Shown piece after piece: positions 45,148 to 56,452 of a DNA stretch of 64,000 nucleotides; within the stretch, counting starts at the first letter, position 1; every line of letters begins with the position of its first letter. A program made the position numbers and the translations under genes. Origin of the DNA: Paragordius varius (Eukaryota; Nematomorpha); contig OZ176059.1 in the NCBI GenBank assembly GCA_964247055.1, positions 3,534,001 through 3,598,000 of the forward strand, in the 5' to 3' direction. Under the pieces are notes generated by a model. It saw nothing but the letters and a program-made list of their open reading frames with translations. It did not search any database and had not been told where the DNA came from.

Positions 45148-45692
45148 TTCGATTCAAATTGGGGTATCTAAATACCCCAGACTAAATTTAAATTAATGTT
45201 TTTAAAAAACTACTGAAGGAAACGGTCCCAATTTAAATTTATGCTTCTATCCTGATAAAAATTATATAACTATGCCAAAATATCTTAATAAAATTTTGTT
45301 TTGAAAAAAAAGATCCATCTCAAACTACTTCGACGCCATTTTTATTTTACAAAATTTATGCAAAATATCGTCTTCATTTAATTTTAAGGGTAAAACTAAA
45401 GCTAATTTTTATATAAATTACATCTAACATTGATAGAAATAGAAAAGGCGGTTTATTTTGTATTATTTTTTAATTTTATAATTTGGCACATGTCACCTTG
45501 ACGAAATTTTTACCTTTCGGTTTTAGCTTATAAGTAATATCAAGTATTTTTGAATAAATTTTTTTATTTTTGGTTTATTAATGCTATATAAGTGAATAAT
45601 TTTATCATGGTTTTGATTCCTTCCATACTTATTAAGGTATTTGATTTTAAACAAGCCTGGGGTATCCAAATACCCCAATTTGAATCGAAGGA
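45148..45692. mobile_element. MITE-3, complete element with 36-bp inverted ends
   Basis: The left end cttcgattcaaattggggta, followed by tctaaataccccaga, is the inverted repeat of the right end, which reads tggggtatccaaatacccca then atttgaatcgaag. Each end also contains its own small palindrome GGGGTAT/ATACCCC. The interior of about 470 bp has no transposase. I could not determine the target-site duplication with confidence. Other copies start at 44727 and near 63905. Confidence 0.75.
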
Positions 45693-45719
45693 CTAAAATG
45701 AGTGTCTTGTATCCAAGAG

Positions 45720-45770
45720 TTAAAAGTAATGAATGAGCCGGCTCAACTGGCTTATTCACATGGCCCCGAA
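45720..45770 (+). repeat. short GC-richer dispersed repeat
   Basis: Aatgagccggctcaactggc followed by ttattcacatggcccc recurs at 56342-56382 (gaatgagccggctcaactgg, then cttcacatggccc). It contains the palindrome GAGCCGGCTC. Its nature is unknown; it may be a terminus of an element. Confidence 0.6.
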
Positions 45771-45834
45771 GCCTCTTAATAATTTAATACCTTAATAAAT
45801 ATTTTAGCACGGGGCTCCTTTTAAAATATGCCTT

Positions 45835-46868
45835 TTAGGATGAAATTTTAGACCAACTATAATTTTAAAATAAACCCACATTTTCGCCGCTATTTTGTTC
45901 TTTAATTTTTTTAAACCGTAAATACAGCACGCAAATAAGTGTTGTTTATTAAGGCAAAGAAAATTAACATGGATAGTTACTAATATTGTAAATTACCGGC
46001 AAATATATTTACTTTTAATATCAACTGTTTGTATTGTGTTTTGAAGCTATTTGAATTTCTAGAGGTTTACTGTGAATTCTATTTTTTTATCTTATACCTA
46101 GAGAGAGTAATAATTATATTAAGCAAAATAACTCTTAAAACTAGTTTTTACTAAGATCATTAAGAAATGCCCCCAAAATATCGTCTACAAAAAAATGAAA
46201 AGCTAAAATGAACAGTAATTTTAATAATAATTTATTAAAATTCAGTACTATTTTAATAATAAATATTATAAGTTTACGGATTAGTCAGTTATTAAAGCCA
46301 CATTGCACTATTGAATATTTTTAAAACAATATAAAACTCAAATTTAAATGTAAAACAAATTTCTAAATTTATTAAACTGGAAAATCTTGTAAATATTAAT
46401 ATATATTTTCTCAAGAAAAACATTAAATTGGTTTATAATTTATTATAAATATTTTTCATATAATTGTGTGTCACTTTTAGAGTATATTTTATTAAAAAAA
46501 TATTTTATTTAACCAGATTTCATGTGTGTTATTCGCAGTAACCTAACATTACTATTAATAATTTAAATAATTTTATTTAATAATAATTTGAAAATATGTT
46601 AATTACAATAAAAACTAAAAATATGCAGAAAGGAAATAACAAACAATATCTTTCAAAAAGTCGACCATACTTTGTAAATTTTAATATTTTTATAAATAAT
46701 CGTCGTCAATAAATGATTGACAATTAGCAAAATAAGTAAGCTATTAATTTAAATTATTCAATAAGAATTATATGTAAAATATAAAATTAAATATATAATT
46801 TAAATAACTTAAAAATATAATACTTTTAAAATCATAAAATATAAACTTTAATATAAATATAAAATAAA
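45835..46868. repeat. flank of gene copy 7, direct copy of 38055-38660
   Basis: No gene is seen. The shared block includes acattttcgccgctattttg, gaggtttactgtgaat and atgcccccaaaatatcgtct. This is the proximal upstream region of the intact zinc-finger gene. Confidence 0.55.
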
Positions 46869-46956
46869 AAAACAGACGATCTTATTTCAAACGATTTTTT
46901 TGAATTGTCTGCTTTTTATTTATTCGAAAAAATATTCAAATTTATTTGGAAAATGG
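46869..46956 (+). other. predicted exon 1 of the intact zinc-finger gene (copy 7)
   Basis: The block begins aaaacagacgatctt, has the inverted repeat CAGACGATC/GAATTGTCTG, the run TTCGAAAAAATATTCAAA, and ends TTTGGAAAATGG|GTATTT. The ATG at 46953-46955 and G at 46956 provide Met and the first base of codon 2. The transcription start is unknown; the conserved block probably covers the 5' UTR. Confidence 0.7.
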
Positions 46957-48845
46957 GTATTTTTTTTAAATTTTTTAATTTTAATTATTTTATTTTAATT
47001 TATTATTTTTATAAATATTATAAAATAAATATTATTTTATATTTAAATTTTTTATTTAATTATTATATAATATTTAAATAATTTTATTTTAAAACATTTG
47101 TATATATTAAATTAATTATTAATTTTTAATTTTATTTATTTAATTTTTTAAATATATATACATTATTTATAATATGAATATATTTTTTGGATTTAATATA
47201 ATATAATTTATCTTGTTTTGAAAAATTAGCATATTTTATATATTCATAAACTAAAAATTTAAATAATATGTTTTTAGCTTATTTTTTAGATTTTAAAATT
47301 TCTAATTTTTAAATTTTTTTCAAAATTAATTTATTCAGAGGTTTTTTGATTTAAATATATTTTTGTAAAATGTAAAATTAAATTCATATGTTAAAATTCA
47401 TAAACGTTTAATTAAATAAATAATTGGTAAAAAAAATTCAATTTAATTAAAACAACAACGCGTTCCTTGAGAAAAATGATATATTGTTTATATTTTTATA
47501 ACTTAATTAATATTCCTTAGTTTTGTCACTTTTAGTGTTCATTGTATTATATAAAATATTTTACCAATCCCCTTTTATAGCGACTTTTATGTAATCTTAT
47601 ATTAATAATAATTTTAATTAATGAGTATGTCTAATTAACAGTTCAATTTTGCAAAGTTCAAATATTACATATCAATTAAAATTAACGGACAAAACGTAAT
47701 AATATGCAGACAATTATGTTTTTCTAAAAATAAATATACCTTTTTAAATCTTGATTTTTTTACTTATTATTCACTGTTAACTGCGAAGTAAGAATTAGAC
47801 ATATTAATATGGTAACACATCGTAATTAAATAATTTATTTAAAAAATTAATCTTTGAAAAGTATAGTTGTCCTTTTAAAAAAATATTGTCTTTATATTTT
47901 TACGTTTTGTCCGTATAATTCCAATTTTTAGTGTATTTAATCAAATTTGGTTATAAACCATTTTTAGGGTATGTCTCGTTTCATCATTTATCAATCATTT
48001 TTTATATTACATTTCTAACAATGTTTTTAGATTTCGGCGATTGGACCTACAAACTTTGGTGTGATCTCGACACTAAGCTTTATAAAGTAGAACTCAAAAA
48101 TCAACAAGAAACTTATATTGATGATCCATCTAAACCGGCCTCATTTCTTGAATTATTGGAAAATGAAGACTTTACAAACGATGATTTAAGAAGAATTTTG
48201 AATGCTTCTTTCCATAATCTTTGTTATTTAAGGGAAAAGAAAAGCGAAAATACTCGGCAAAATAATAATTTTAATGATGAAATTAAGAAAGTTACCAACA
48301 AAATCCACAAAAACTCATTAATTGATTTGGTAGGAGAACAGACGGAACCTTTAGATCTTTCGCTGAAAAAACCACCAAAAATTAAAAAAGATATTACCTC
48401 GTTATGTTCAAATGTTGATTCCAATGGCATAAGCTTGAATTATATTAACAAGCTATATAATGATAGTAACAAAACAAAACCTATTGGTTTAAACTCTTCA
48501 AAATTGGGTAATAGTTATAGATGTAACCAATGTGATAAGATATATATGTATAAAAGCGGCTTGGCAACACATATTTGTTCTGTTCATAAACAAGTGAAAT
48601 ATCCGTGCAAAATTTGTTCGAAAATATTTTCTAACAAAGGCAATCTTGCTAGGCACATTAATTCGTTTCATGAAAAAATTAAACATGAATGTGCGATTTG
48701 CAAAAAGAAATATACTGAAAAAGGTAGTCTTGCAACACACATTCAATCTGTTCATGAAAAAATTACATATAACTGTAAGATTTGTAAAAAGGAATATACT
48801 CAAAAAGGCAATCTTGCTAGGCATATTAAAAATGTACATAATTGA
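46953..48845 (+). CDS. C2H2 zinc-finger protein with CtBP-binding motif, copy 7 (intact; join 46953-46956, 48031-48845)
   Basis: This is the only copy without a break. I join ATGG (46953-46956) to exon 2 at 48031; the intron has donor GTATTT, a CTAAC branch-point-like motif at 48015-48019 and acceptor TTTTTAG. The coding length of 819 is an exact multiple of three and gives 272 residues. Residues 2-80 form a conserved acidic domain that I do not recognise (DFGDWTYKLWCDLD; LLENEDFTNDDLRRIL). PLDLS at about 108-112 is the classical CtBP-binding motif, followed by basic residues. Four C2H2 fingers follow, with zinc ligands at about C166/C169/H182/H187, 194/197/210/215, 222/225/238/243 and 250/253/266/271. 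A nuclear transcriptional repressor is inferred from CtBP motif plus fingers. No expression evidence is available. The open frame extends upstream to an ATG at 47931, but that part is intron with a MITE end and is not shared by the other copies. Confidence 0.85.
47668..47936. mobile_element. MITE-1 copy (intron of gene copy 7)
   Basis: Left arm tcaattaaaattaacggaca then aaacgtaataat; right arm tatagttgtccttttaaaaa, then tacgttttgtccgtataatt and tttttagtgta. It lies about 95 bp before exon 2, so it would be present in the primary transcript and could fold into a long hairpin. Confidence 0.8.
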
Positions 48846-49033
48846 ACACTTAATTCAACATATATAATATATTAAATGTAGCATTAAATATATTTTGTTC
48901 AAATATCCATTTCGTAAAAAAAAGATATTGAGATTCATATTATTTTATAAGACGTATTGCAAAAAGCATCGTTAATATATTTGGAATGTTTCTTGACCGG
49001 TCTTTTGTGGAGTTTTCTTTTGTAGAAATTAAT
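48846..49033 (+). promoter_or_regulatory. 3' UTR of the intact copy
   Basis: The conserved block gaacacttaattcaacatat is present, but the AAATAAA seen in other copies reads gtaaaaaaaag here. The remaining candidate poly(A) signal is ATTAAA in gcattaaatatatt near 48883. Confidence 0.5.
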
Positions 49034-49306
49034 TACAGTAAAAATCGAAATTATACCGAAATAACGTAAGAATACAAACATAAATATTTTAGCTCTTAAA
49101 GACAACAAAATTTTAACTTGATTTCTTGGTTTCCTTAATTATAACTGATTAACCTACATTGCAGATTGTAAAATAGAGTTCAATTTGTAACATACAATTT
49201 TTTAATCAAAAAATTTTTATAGAAAAAATGGATTTTAAAATCTATGGTTGTTTTAAAAATCTTTTTTTATTTTTACGATTTGTTCGTATGTTTTCAAAAT
49301 CACTGT
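49034..49306. mobile_element. MITE-1 copy (downstream position, gene copy 7)
   Basis: It begins ttacagtaaaaatcgaaatt then ataccgaaataacg and ends gatttgttcgtatgttttca then aaatcactgta. MITE-2 does not follow; the next sequence is the flank seen at 54900 and 6030 (tatgcta-like, then gaggtatgg). Confidence 0.75.
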
Positions 49307-49843
49307 ACTTTCTTCATGCGTACTTTTTGCTATATACTTTTTTAGAGGTATGGAAACAGTATAATAGTGTTTTAAGATATTATAAAAACCCTTTTTTTAC
49401 ATAATTTGATGTTGCTAAACATGAACATCGATTAAAAGTTTTTGGCAATTAAATATAAATTTTTCACATTCCCAAAAATTTGCAAGCAAACGAACTTTTT
49501 GAATTGAAATTCTGAACCATTCGTAATGTTTGCCGCTATTAAATTATATAGGAAAAGTGTTTTTTTAACAAAAGAATTTACTGCTAATTGTGGGACTGTT
49601 CAATCAGTGAAAAAAATTGATATTAATATTTATAATTATAAATGTAACTGAGCTGTTTTAATCATTGATAGTAAAACCAGACTCAATATTATTTAATTTT
49701 TGGCTATCAACATGCTTTATATATAATTATAAATTTAAAAATAACCTGAAATATAATATTTTAGTTAATATTTTTTTGGTAAAGAAAAATAAACTTTTAT
49801 TATGATAATTACTTATTTAAATGTTGATGACATTATTGTAAAT

Positions 49844-52205
49844 CTACCCTCAGGTCATTCCTAATGGAAGCAGGTGGATCCCAAAGGTATCCTTTTGGCT
49901 AAAATTTTTAATTTGTGTTTAAACCATAGAATGATTCCTAATCATTGGAAGATAACTAAGTCAATTTTTGTTTTGAAAAAAAAGGGAGACCCTTTTCTTG
50001 TTTCAAGTTGGAGACCCCTTTCTCTAAGCAATACTATTTATAAATTACTTATTGCCACCGTATTTCCAAGCATATTTTTAAAAACAACTTATTACCATCA
50101 ACCCAGAAAGGATTTATGCCATTTGATGGCTGCTTTAAGCATAATTATATTTTATAAAAATCAAATACTGATGCTAAACATAATAAAAAAGATATTTTTG
50201 TAGCTTTTATTGATATCACAGCTGCCTTTGACTCGGTTCCTCACCAGCTGATTTTTGAATGGCTCCCTAATTTTGGTATAGATGATAATATTCAAGCTTT
50301 AATTAAGGATATTTACACAAATTCATGTACTCAGTTCTTTTCCGCCTCTGGGTTAACGCAACCCATTCCTTTCTTGTCTGGCATTAAACAGTGGTGTCCA
50401 ATTTCTGGCCTTCTTTTTAATTTGTCAATCGATTCTGTGTTGAGATCTATGGAAATGGTCACATTGTCCTGGCTTATGCTGATGACATTGTTTTATTGTC
50501 TGACTCTTCTGAACGTCATCAAGTTAGCTCAACTTGTTAGAATGTCTTATTAATGATATTGGTCTTTCGATCAAAGCTGAGAAGTGCAATAGTACTTTTG
50601 CTTCTTGTAGTCCTGTTAAGATTGGTGAAGTTGTCGTTTCCTCAATCGGTCAAGGTGAGTTTGTTAAATTTCTTGGTAAGCCTGTAGGTTTTAATTTCAT
50701 TAATCCCGTTCCTTCTACGGAAATTGTGGATAAAATACATAGTTCTAGCCTCCTCCCTTGGCAAAAGCTAGACGCTATTAAAACTTTTTTCTATCCCACT
50801 ATTTCTCACCAGTTGAGAAATAATGAACTAAAATTGGTTACAGGTGAATTTTTCTAGATAAAAAGCTAACTAAAAAGTTCAAACAAATATTTAATTCCCC
50901 AAGAGATCCACTAACAATTATATTTTTGGCTTCGAAATAAGGGCGCCTTAGGGATGCCCCTATTCCGCGATGACACTAATATATTCCGTGTTGATTCCGC
51001 TTTTAAATTACTAACTAGCTTAGATCCTTCTATAAGGGTTTCTGCTCTCGAGGAACTTAAGGTTTCGGCTAGCTTTCGTTTTAATATTCGATTAGATTCT
51101 ATAACTCCCGATCAATTAGGCAAGTATTTGTCTGGTTATGAAAACCCTCTTGTCTCAAATCCAGCTAATAAATTCCAAAACATTTGGACAATAGCGAGAA
51201 TGGCTTCTGAATCTCTCAAAATTTCCTGGTGGTTTGATGATTCTTTTCAGCCTACAGTAATTACAGAGTTCTCTAAAATCTGCCAAGACAATCGCTCAGC
51301 TGTTGTTTCTAACCTTCGATTTTATAAACGAAAGTTAAAGGATACTACACCATTTTGCTTTGCAGGGTCGGGTGATGGAGTGCGTTGCTGATGATAAGGT
51401 CAGTCCCCACTTCCTATACAATAATAAGGATCTTCGTTTTAGAGACTGGAACTTCATCCATCGAGCGCGACTCAATCTCCTACCAACGAAAATGCGACTC
51501 AGGACGTCTCTGAACAAATGTGCCTTCGCTGCGGAAAGTCTAAAGAAACCCAAGCACACGTTTTAAACCATTGCCTCAAAGATGATAATATAATAACCAA
51601 GAGACAGAACGTCATAGACCTGATTAAAGATAACCTCCCATCAAATTTCAAGATCTTAAGTGAAAACCAAGCCATCGATTCGTCGAGACTACGTCCTGAC
51701 CTCATTGTAACAAATGGCACTGATTGCTTTATCATTGATCCCACAGTGCCGTTTGAAAACAGGTTAGAATCATTCGAAACGGCTTTCAACAATAAAATAA
51801 TGAAGTATAGCTGTATGGCTCAACACTTACAAGAGACCTTAGCAATACCCAGGTCATGCCAGTTGTTGTATAGAGCCTAGGCTCTTGGTATTCAAAAAAT
51901 GATATTTTTTTAAGATCAAGTTCCAAGCCCTACGCAACTTAAAAAATCAATAGTTAAAAACACAATAATTCATCCGACATGTACCACATGTATATGAGCG
52001 GTCGAAATTCCCTTATAGACAACAACCCAACAAATGCATCACTGTAATATTTTTTATATATATATTTCTTTTTATATTTATTTTATTTTTTATATATATA
52101 TATATAATATTTTTTCTTTCTTCTCCCTTGTAACTTCCTCATCCCCAATATAGTTGAGTAGCACTTTTCTTCATTATATTGTATTTTTATATATAAATAA
52201 ATAAT
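49844..52205 (+). mobile_element. RLE-type (R2/R4-like) LINE, 5'-truncated and broken
   Basis: In order: RT fingers (LAKIFNLCLNHRMIPNHWKI, KKKGDPFLVSSWRPLSLSN), motif A FIDITAAFDSVPH, motif B GIKQWCPISGLLFNL, motif C AYADDIVLLSDSS, thumb (LLPWQKLDAIKTFFYPTISH), a long linker, and a C-terminal zinc knuckle CLRCGKSKETQAHVLNHC (C-X2-C-X8-H-X4-C). The restriction-like endonuclease follows (RPDLIV, then FIIDPTVPFENRLESFETAF). This domain order defines LINEs of the R2/R4 type, which cut specific or semi-specific DNA sites. The N-terminal part is missing. At least four frame changes or stops separate the pieces, so it is inactive. The 3' UTR matches that at 36060-36275. Confidence 0.9.
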
Positions 52206-54064
52206 ATCTGTTCTTAAAAGACACTTTTAAATAAAGGGTAAAATTATTGATTGAAGAAGGAAAATATATTAAATATATTGGAATTGGATAATGTTAATCA
52301 TTTAAATTTTTAAAATGTCCTCACCCGTACAAGATATGTTTTATAAAAAAATATAAACGAAATTAGGGTATATATTTGTTGTATTTTTTTTAAACATTTC
52401 ATTATTAAGCGTATATTAGTGTTGATTATTTATAATTAAAATAATTTAATCATTGGTCCTTTGTTTTGTAATTAATTACATATTATGTTTCTCCAAAGAC
52501 TCAATTTATTTTATAAGTTTAATAATAACATGGAGAAACGTCCCTTTCTCTTGCTAATACCCAAATATAGGTCAAAACATAACTGTCTATTCAAAAAATG
52601 TATTTTTTGCTTCAAATTTTTTAATATGATTTTATATGTTTTTAAAAGATGGCAATAACATAAATATCTATCACATATATACAAGATATTATAAAATAAT
52701 TTAAAAATAAAAATGTTGGTTATTTATTTATGTATTTAGAATATATATTAAAATAAAAATAACATTCATTTGTTGAGTTAGTGTCTAGAAAACCAAAATT
52801 TGTTTTTTTTTCCATATACTCTTTAGGGTCAATTATCCATCTAACATAATATAATTACATTTCTAGAGAGTTTTGCTTAAATAAATTAAAAATAGGTTAT
52901 TTTAACAGAACATACGAAAATGGCATATTGTTAACACCGTTTTATGTTTTGTAAAAATTAAATACTACTATAAAGATCGTCATTTTTTTAAAACACTTTA
53001 TATATATTTATTTGATGTAATAAAATTTATTAATTTTAAAAATACTAACCATTGACCACTTGCTGAACTAATTCTCAGCTTCAGCTAAAAGTAAGTCAAA
53101 TTTTTATTATAATATAATTTAGCAATATTTTATTTGTATATATATACTCAACGTAAAATACATATTTACATTTTAGGGTGGAATATATTTGATTTTTCAT
53201 GAAAAATGCGTCTTTTCGCTTTAACACGTGAATAGTCAATTTAAAAAGTGTGTGCGTATATGTTTACAGATAATTGAAAATAAATGACAGTCGCTTAAAG
53301 TTGAATATAGAATGTTATATCTAACAGTATATAAGCTGTGTAATAGATTTATACAACATTTCCGCCGTCTAATAATTAAATAAAATTTTCAAAAAATTTC
53401 ATAACTAATCGTAATTTTATTATATTTATAAAAATTATTTGATATTTCGAAAAATGGGTTTGTATAACTATAAATTAAAATAAATTACTCTTAGTATTAT
53501 ATATGTAGTTAAAACAATGAAACTAGCAATAATATTTGTAATATATTTTTACCCAATTTCTCGATAAATAACATACAAATTTTTAGTGTGACTTTCAATT
53601 TTCTTAATTGAATTCTAATGGTAGTTATTTTAAAACACTTCTGACATATAGATATATATATTTTTATTATATTTTGGTTGCAAATGGGTTTTTCATTTCA
53701 AACTAGAGAGAAAGATTAAAAAGTATATACCTTGTTTTTGTATATGATATGCTTTTTTAACACAAGGAATAAGATATAAGTAAATAACATATCTGTAATC
53801 ATTTAGCTTTATAGTATGGAAAAAAATTTAATTGTGACTCGTATTGGAATCAAACAAACTAACATATTTACGGAGAACTTATATGAATCACTTTAAATAA
53901 TTTACTTGGGGCATGTAAAATATTTCGGATAATATAATTTGACAGAATATAACTTTAAGTAAAAATATAAGCGCTATTTTTATATAATATTGCCGAAGCA
54001 AAAAAGACAATAATGAATGGAGGGGCGGATAAAGCTACACTCGTTAGTAGATAAATAATTAAAT
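52206..54064. repeat. repeat-unit flank; 52230-53640 is a direct repeat of 58880-60170
   Basis: No gene is seen. Atgtcctcacccgtacaaga at 52316 is identical at 58971, and the block ataacatggagaaac, aatagatgg-type and agggtggaatatatt follow in the same order at both places, offset by about 6.66 kb. This shows that a whole flank was duplicated. Confidence 0.7.
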
Positions 54065-54330
54065 TACAGTATAATTTTGAATTTATACAGATGATAAAAC
54101 ATAAAGACAAATATTTTTTCAAAAGACCGCTGTACTTTTAAAAACTTGATATAAAAATAACTCATTATTTAAAACTATAAAGTTGAAAATAGAGATGTAT
54201 ATTGGTAACACAATCAATTATATATACAGTTGCCAATTTAATAATTTATATAAGGAAAAATAAGGTTTAAAAAAATTATGAATATCTTTAAAAAAATATA
54301 TTGTTTGTCCGTGTAATTCAAATAGATGCT
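54065..54330. mobile_element. MITE-1 copy
   Basis: Left end tacagtataattttgaattt then atacagatgataaaac; right arm ttgtttgtccgtgtaattca. The right outer end is worn. Confidence 0.6.
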
Positions 54331-56452
54331 TATTGTTCTCTTTATATTTAATATATAAAATTATCTTTTAAGTAACTTTATAATACAATTATTATTAGAC
54401 GCAATTATAATTTAAATAAATGTGGATATTATTTAACTTTTGATATGGTATATTTTATTAAATATTAGTGGGTACTTTTGCTATACATATACATAATGTT
54501 TTATTAATCTAAAATTAAATTTTTGCCTAAAAACTATAAATATAATTAATAAATTAAGAAAAATATTAATTTATTACTTTATAAATTAGTCTGTAATTTA
54601 TTATAGCTTTATAATTGTATTAAACCAGAAAATATTTTTGATGAAAGTTAAATGTTTCATTCCAAAAAATATCACTAAAATATATCAACTACATATAAAA
54701 AGCAAAAAAAATAATATCAAAATTTATTAAATTTTTAGAAGTAGGCCCAGATTCCCAAGTATGTTTGGTATTTTAAAATGGGTTAAGCCTTTTAAAATAA
54801 ACGCACAAATGCCGAGATTGCGCGATAAATTTTAAATATATGCTAATATATAGAAATTTATAAAAATGGAAATTTTTAAATTCTATTTAGCAAAATTTTA
54901 TTGAAGCGTACTTTATGCTATTAGAGGTATGGTAACAGTATAAAAGTGTTTATGATATTATATAAGCATTTTTTCTACATAGTTCGATGATCTAAACATA
55001 ACTTCACCACAGAACTTCGTCTGTTTGTCTTCAAGTTAAATATAAATTTCTTTTCAATCTCGAAAATTTGAAAGCAAATACTTTTATAATTAAAATTTTT
55101 AACCGTTCAAAATGTTCACTATTGATTTATATAGAAATAGTTTTTGTATATCTTAAGGTTTTTAAACCATTTCCATAAAATTAATTTAAAAAACGAGTAC
55201 CGATTTCGGACAAATTTTTGTCAAATAAAAAACAAACCTATAAAATCCAAAATTTAGCATGTTAATTTTAAAAATAGCAGAGCCATACATTACCTTTATT
55301 TTAATTAAACAGATGGCATAATATTTTTTGATTCTATATTAAATAATATTCGGGGTTAAAATGAAATAACTGTGTTTACCAAAATATTTTTTCTTTTATA
55401 AGGTATAAATATTCACTTTTTTGTTACTTTTATGATGTTAGTAAGCATAAAATATTTAATCATTATATATATAAAAATCTTTATAAATAGCGTAAATAAA
55501 TTTAGCAATGGCGAAGGCCTGTTTTGAATTTTTATCAATATGATGAAAACAGTTTTACACGCGATTTATATGTGGGTCTTATTAAAAAGTTTTGTTTATA
55601 TTATTTGTAGATATCCGTGCATCTTTATAAATCCCTAAATAAATTTAGCAATGATGAAAAGCTTAAGGTCTGGAAGGCTTTAGCCAAGAAATGATCAATA
55701 TTAAATATTATTAATATACTCATTTATTGTGTAAAAATAAATTATTAATAAATTATGTCAAATTAATTCGTTTCTCCGATCTACTCCTGTCTGATGGCTA
55801 TTCGATATAAGAGCTGTCTGATCTTCTGATATAAACTTTGCTAACTCATTCTCGTCATTTATGGTTTTATAGAAATATATATTACTAAATTCAAACCAAA
55901 TTTAAAAATAATCGATAGTATTCCTGATGATATTAGCATTTAAATGGTTTCAGAGGAAAATTATATGATGTCATATTCTGAATTCTAGAAAAAACATATC
56001 AGTAGGATTTCTTAAATATTCAGTTGAACTTGGTTATAAACTTGAGCTGACTACTTATTCTTGCCTAAATATATAAAAATAAAGCACAAAACATTATAAT
56101 CTTTAACAAGCATTTCCCGAAAAATATTTTTTGATACATGTCACATAATTTCTATAACCTACCATATACATATATTAAATTTACTTTATTTAGGCTAATA
56201 CAGTTTTCACATTCAAAAAATTCATCCTAGTTTTCAAGATATCGGCTTTTGAAATAACCTTAATCCTGAAAAAACCAGGCTCAAAAATTCCTCCATCTCA
56301 ACAGGATGAGGATGGCTTATTCACCACTTTTAATAATCCAGGTGAATGAGCCGGCTCAACTGGCTTCACATGGCCCTAAGTCAATTCTTGGTCTGTAAAG
56401 ATTTATTGCATCCTTTATAAATTATTTTCTATAAATGAAACATAAATTATAG
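54331..56452. other. upstream region of gene copy 8, no exon 1 block found
   Basis: The stretch 54650-55450 repeats the flank at 5640-6560. Then comes DNA without paralogue in the window, with a short direct repeat (aaataaatttagcaatggcg at about 55496 and aaataaatttagcaatgatg at about 55640). The GC-richer block at 56200-56390 includes gaatgagccggctcaactgg. The conserved exon 1 block is absent, so copy 8 probably lost its promoter. Confidence 0.5.

Noticed and set aside
45523-45759. Minus-strand 78-aa ORF near MITE-3
   Set aside because: It runs across the MITE-3 right end and the GC-richer repeat, with no counterpart at the other copies of either.
47931-48030. N-terminal extension of the intact zinc-finger ORF (MYLIKFGYKPFLG...)
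   Set aside because: It begins at the end of a MITE-1 and reads through the splice acceptor. The other copies do not conserve it, whereas all keep the tttag|AT junction and most keep an upstream ATGG|GT exon.
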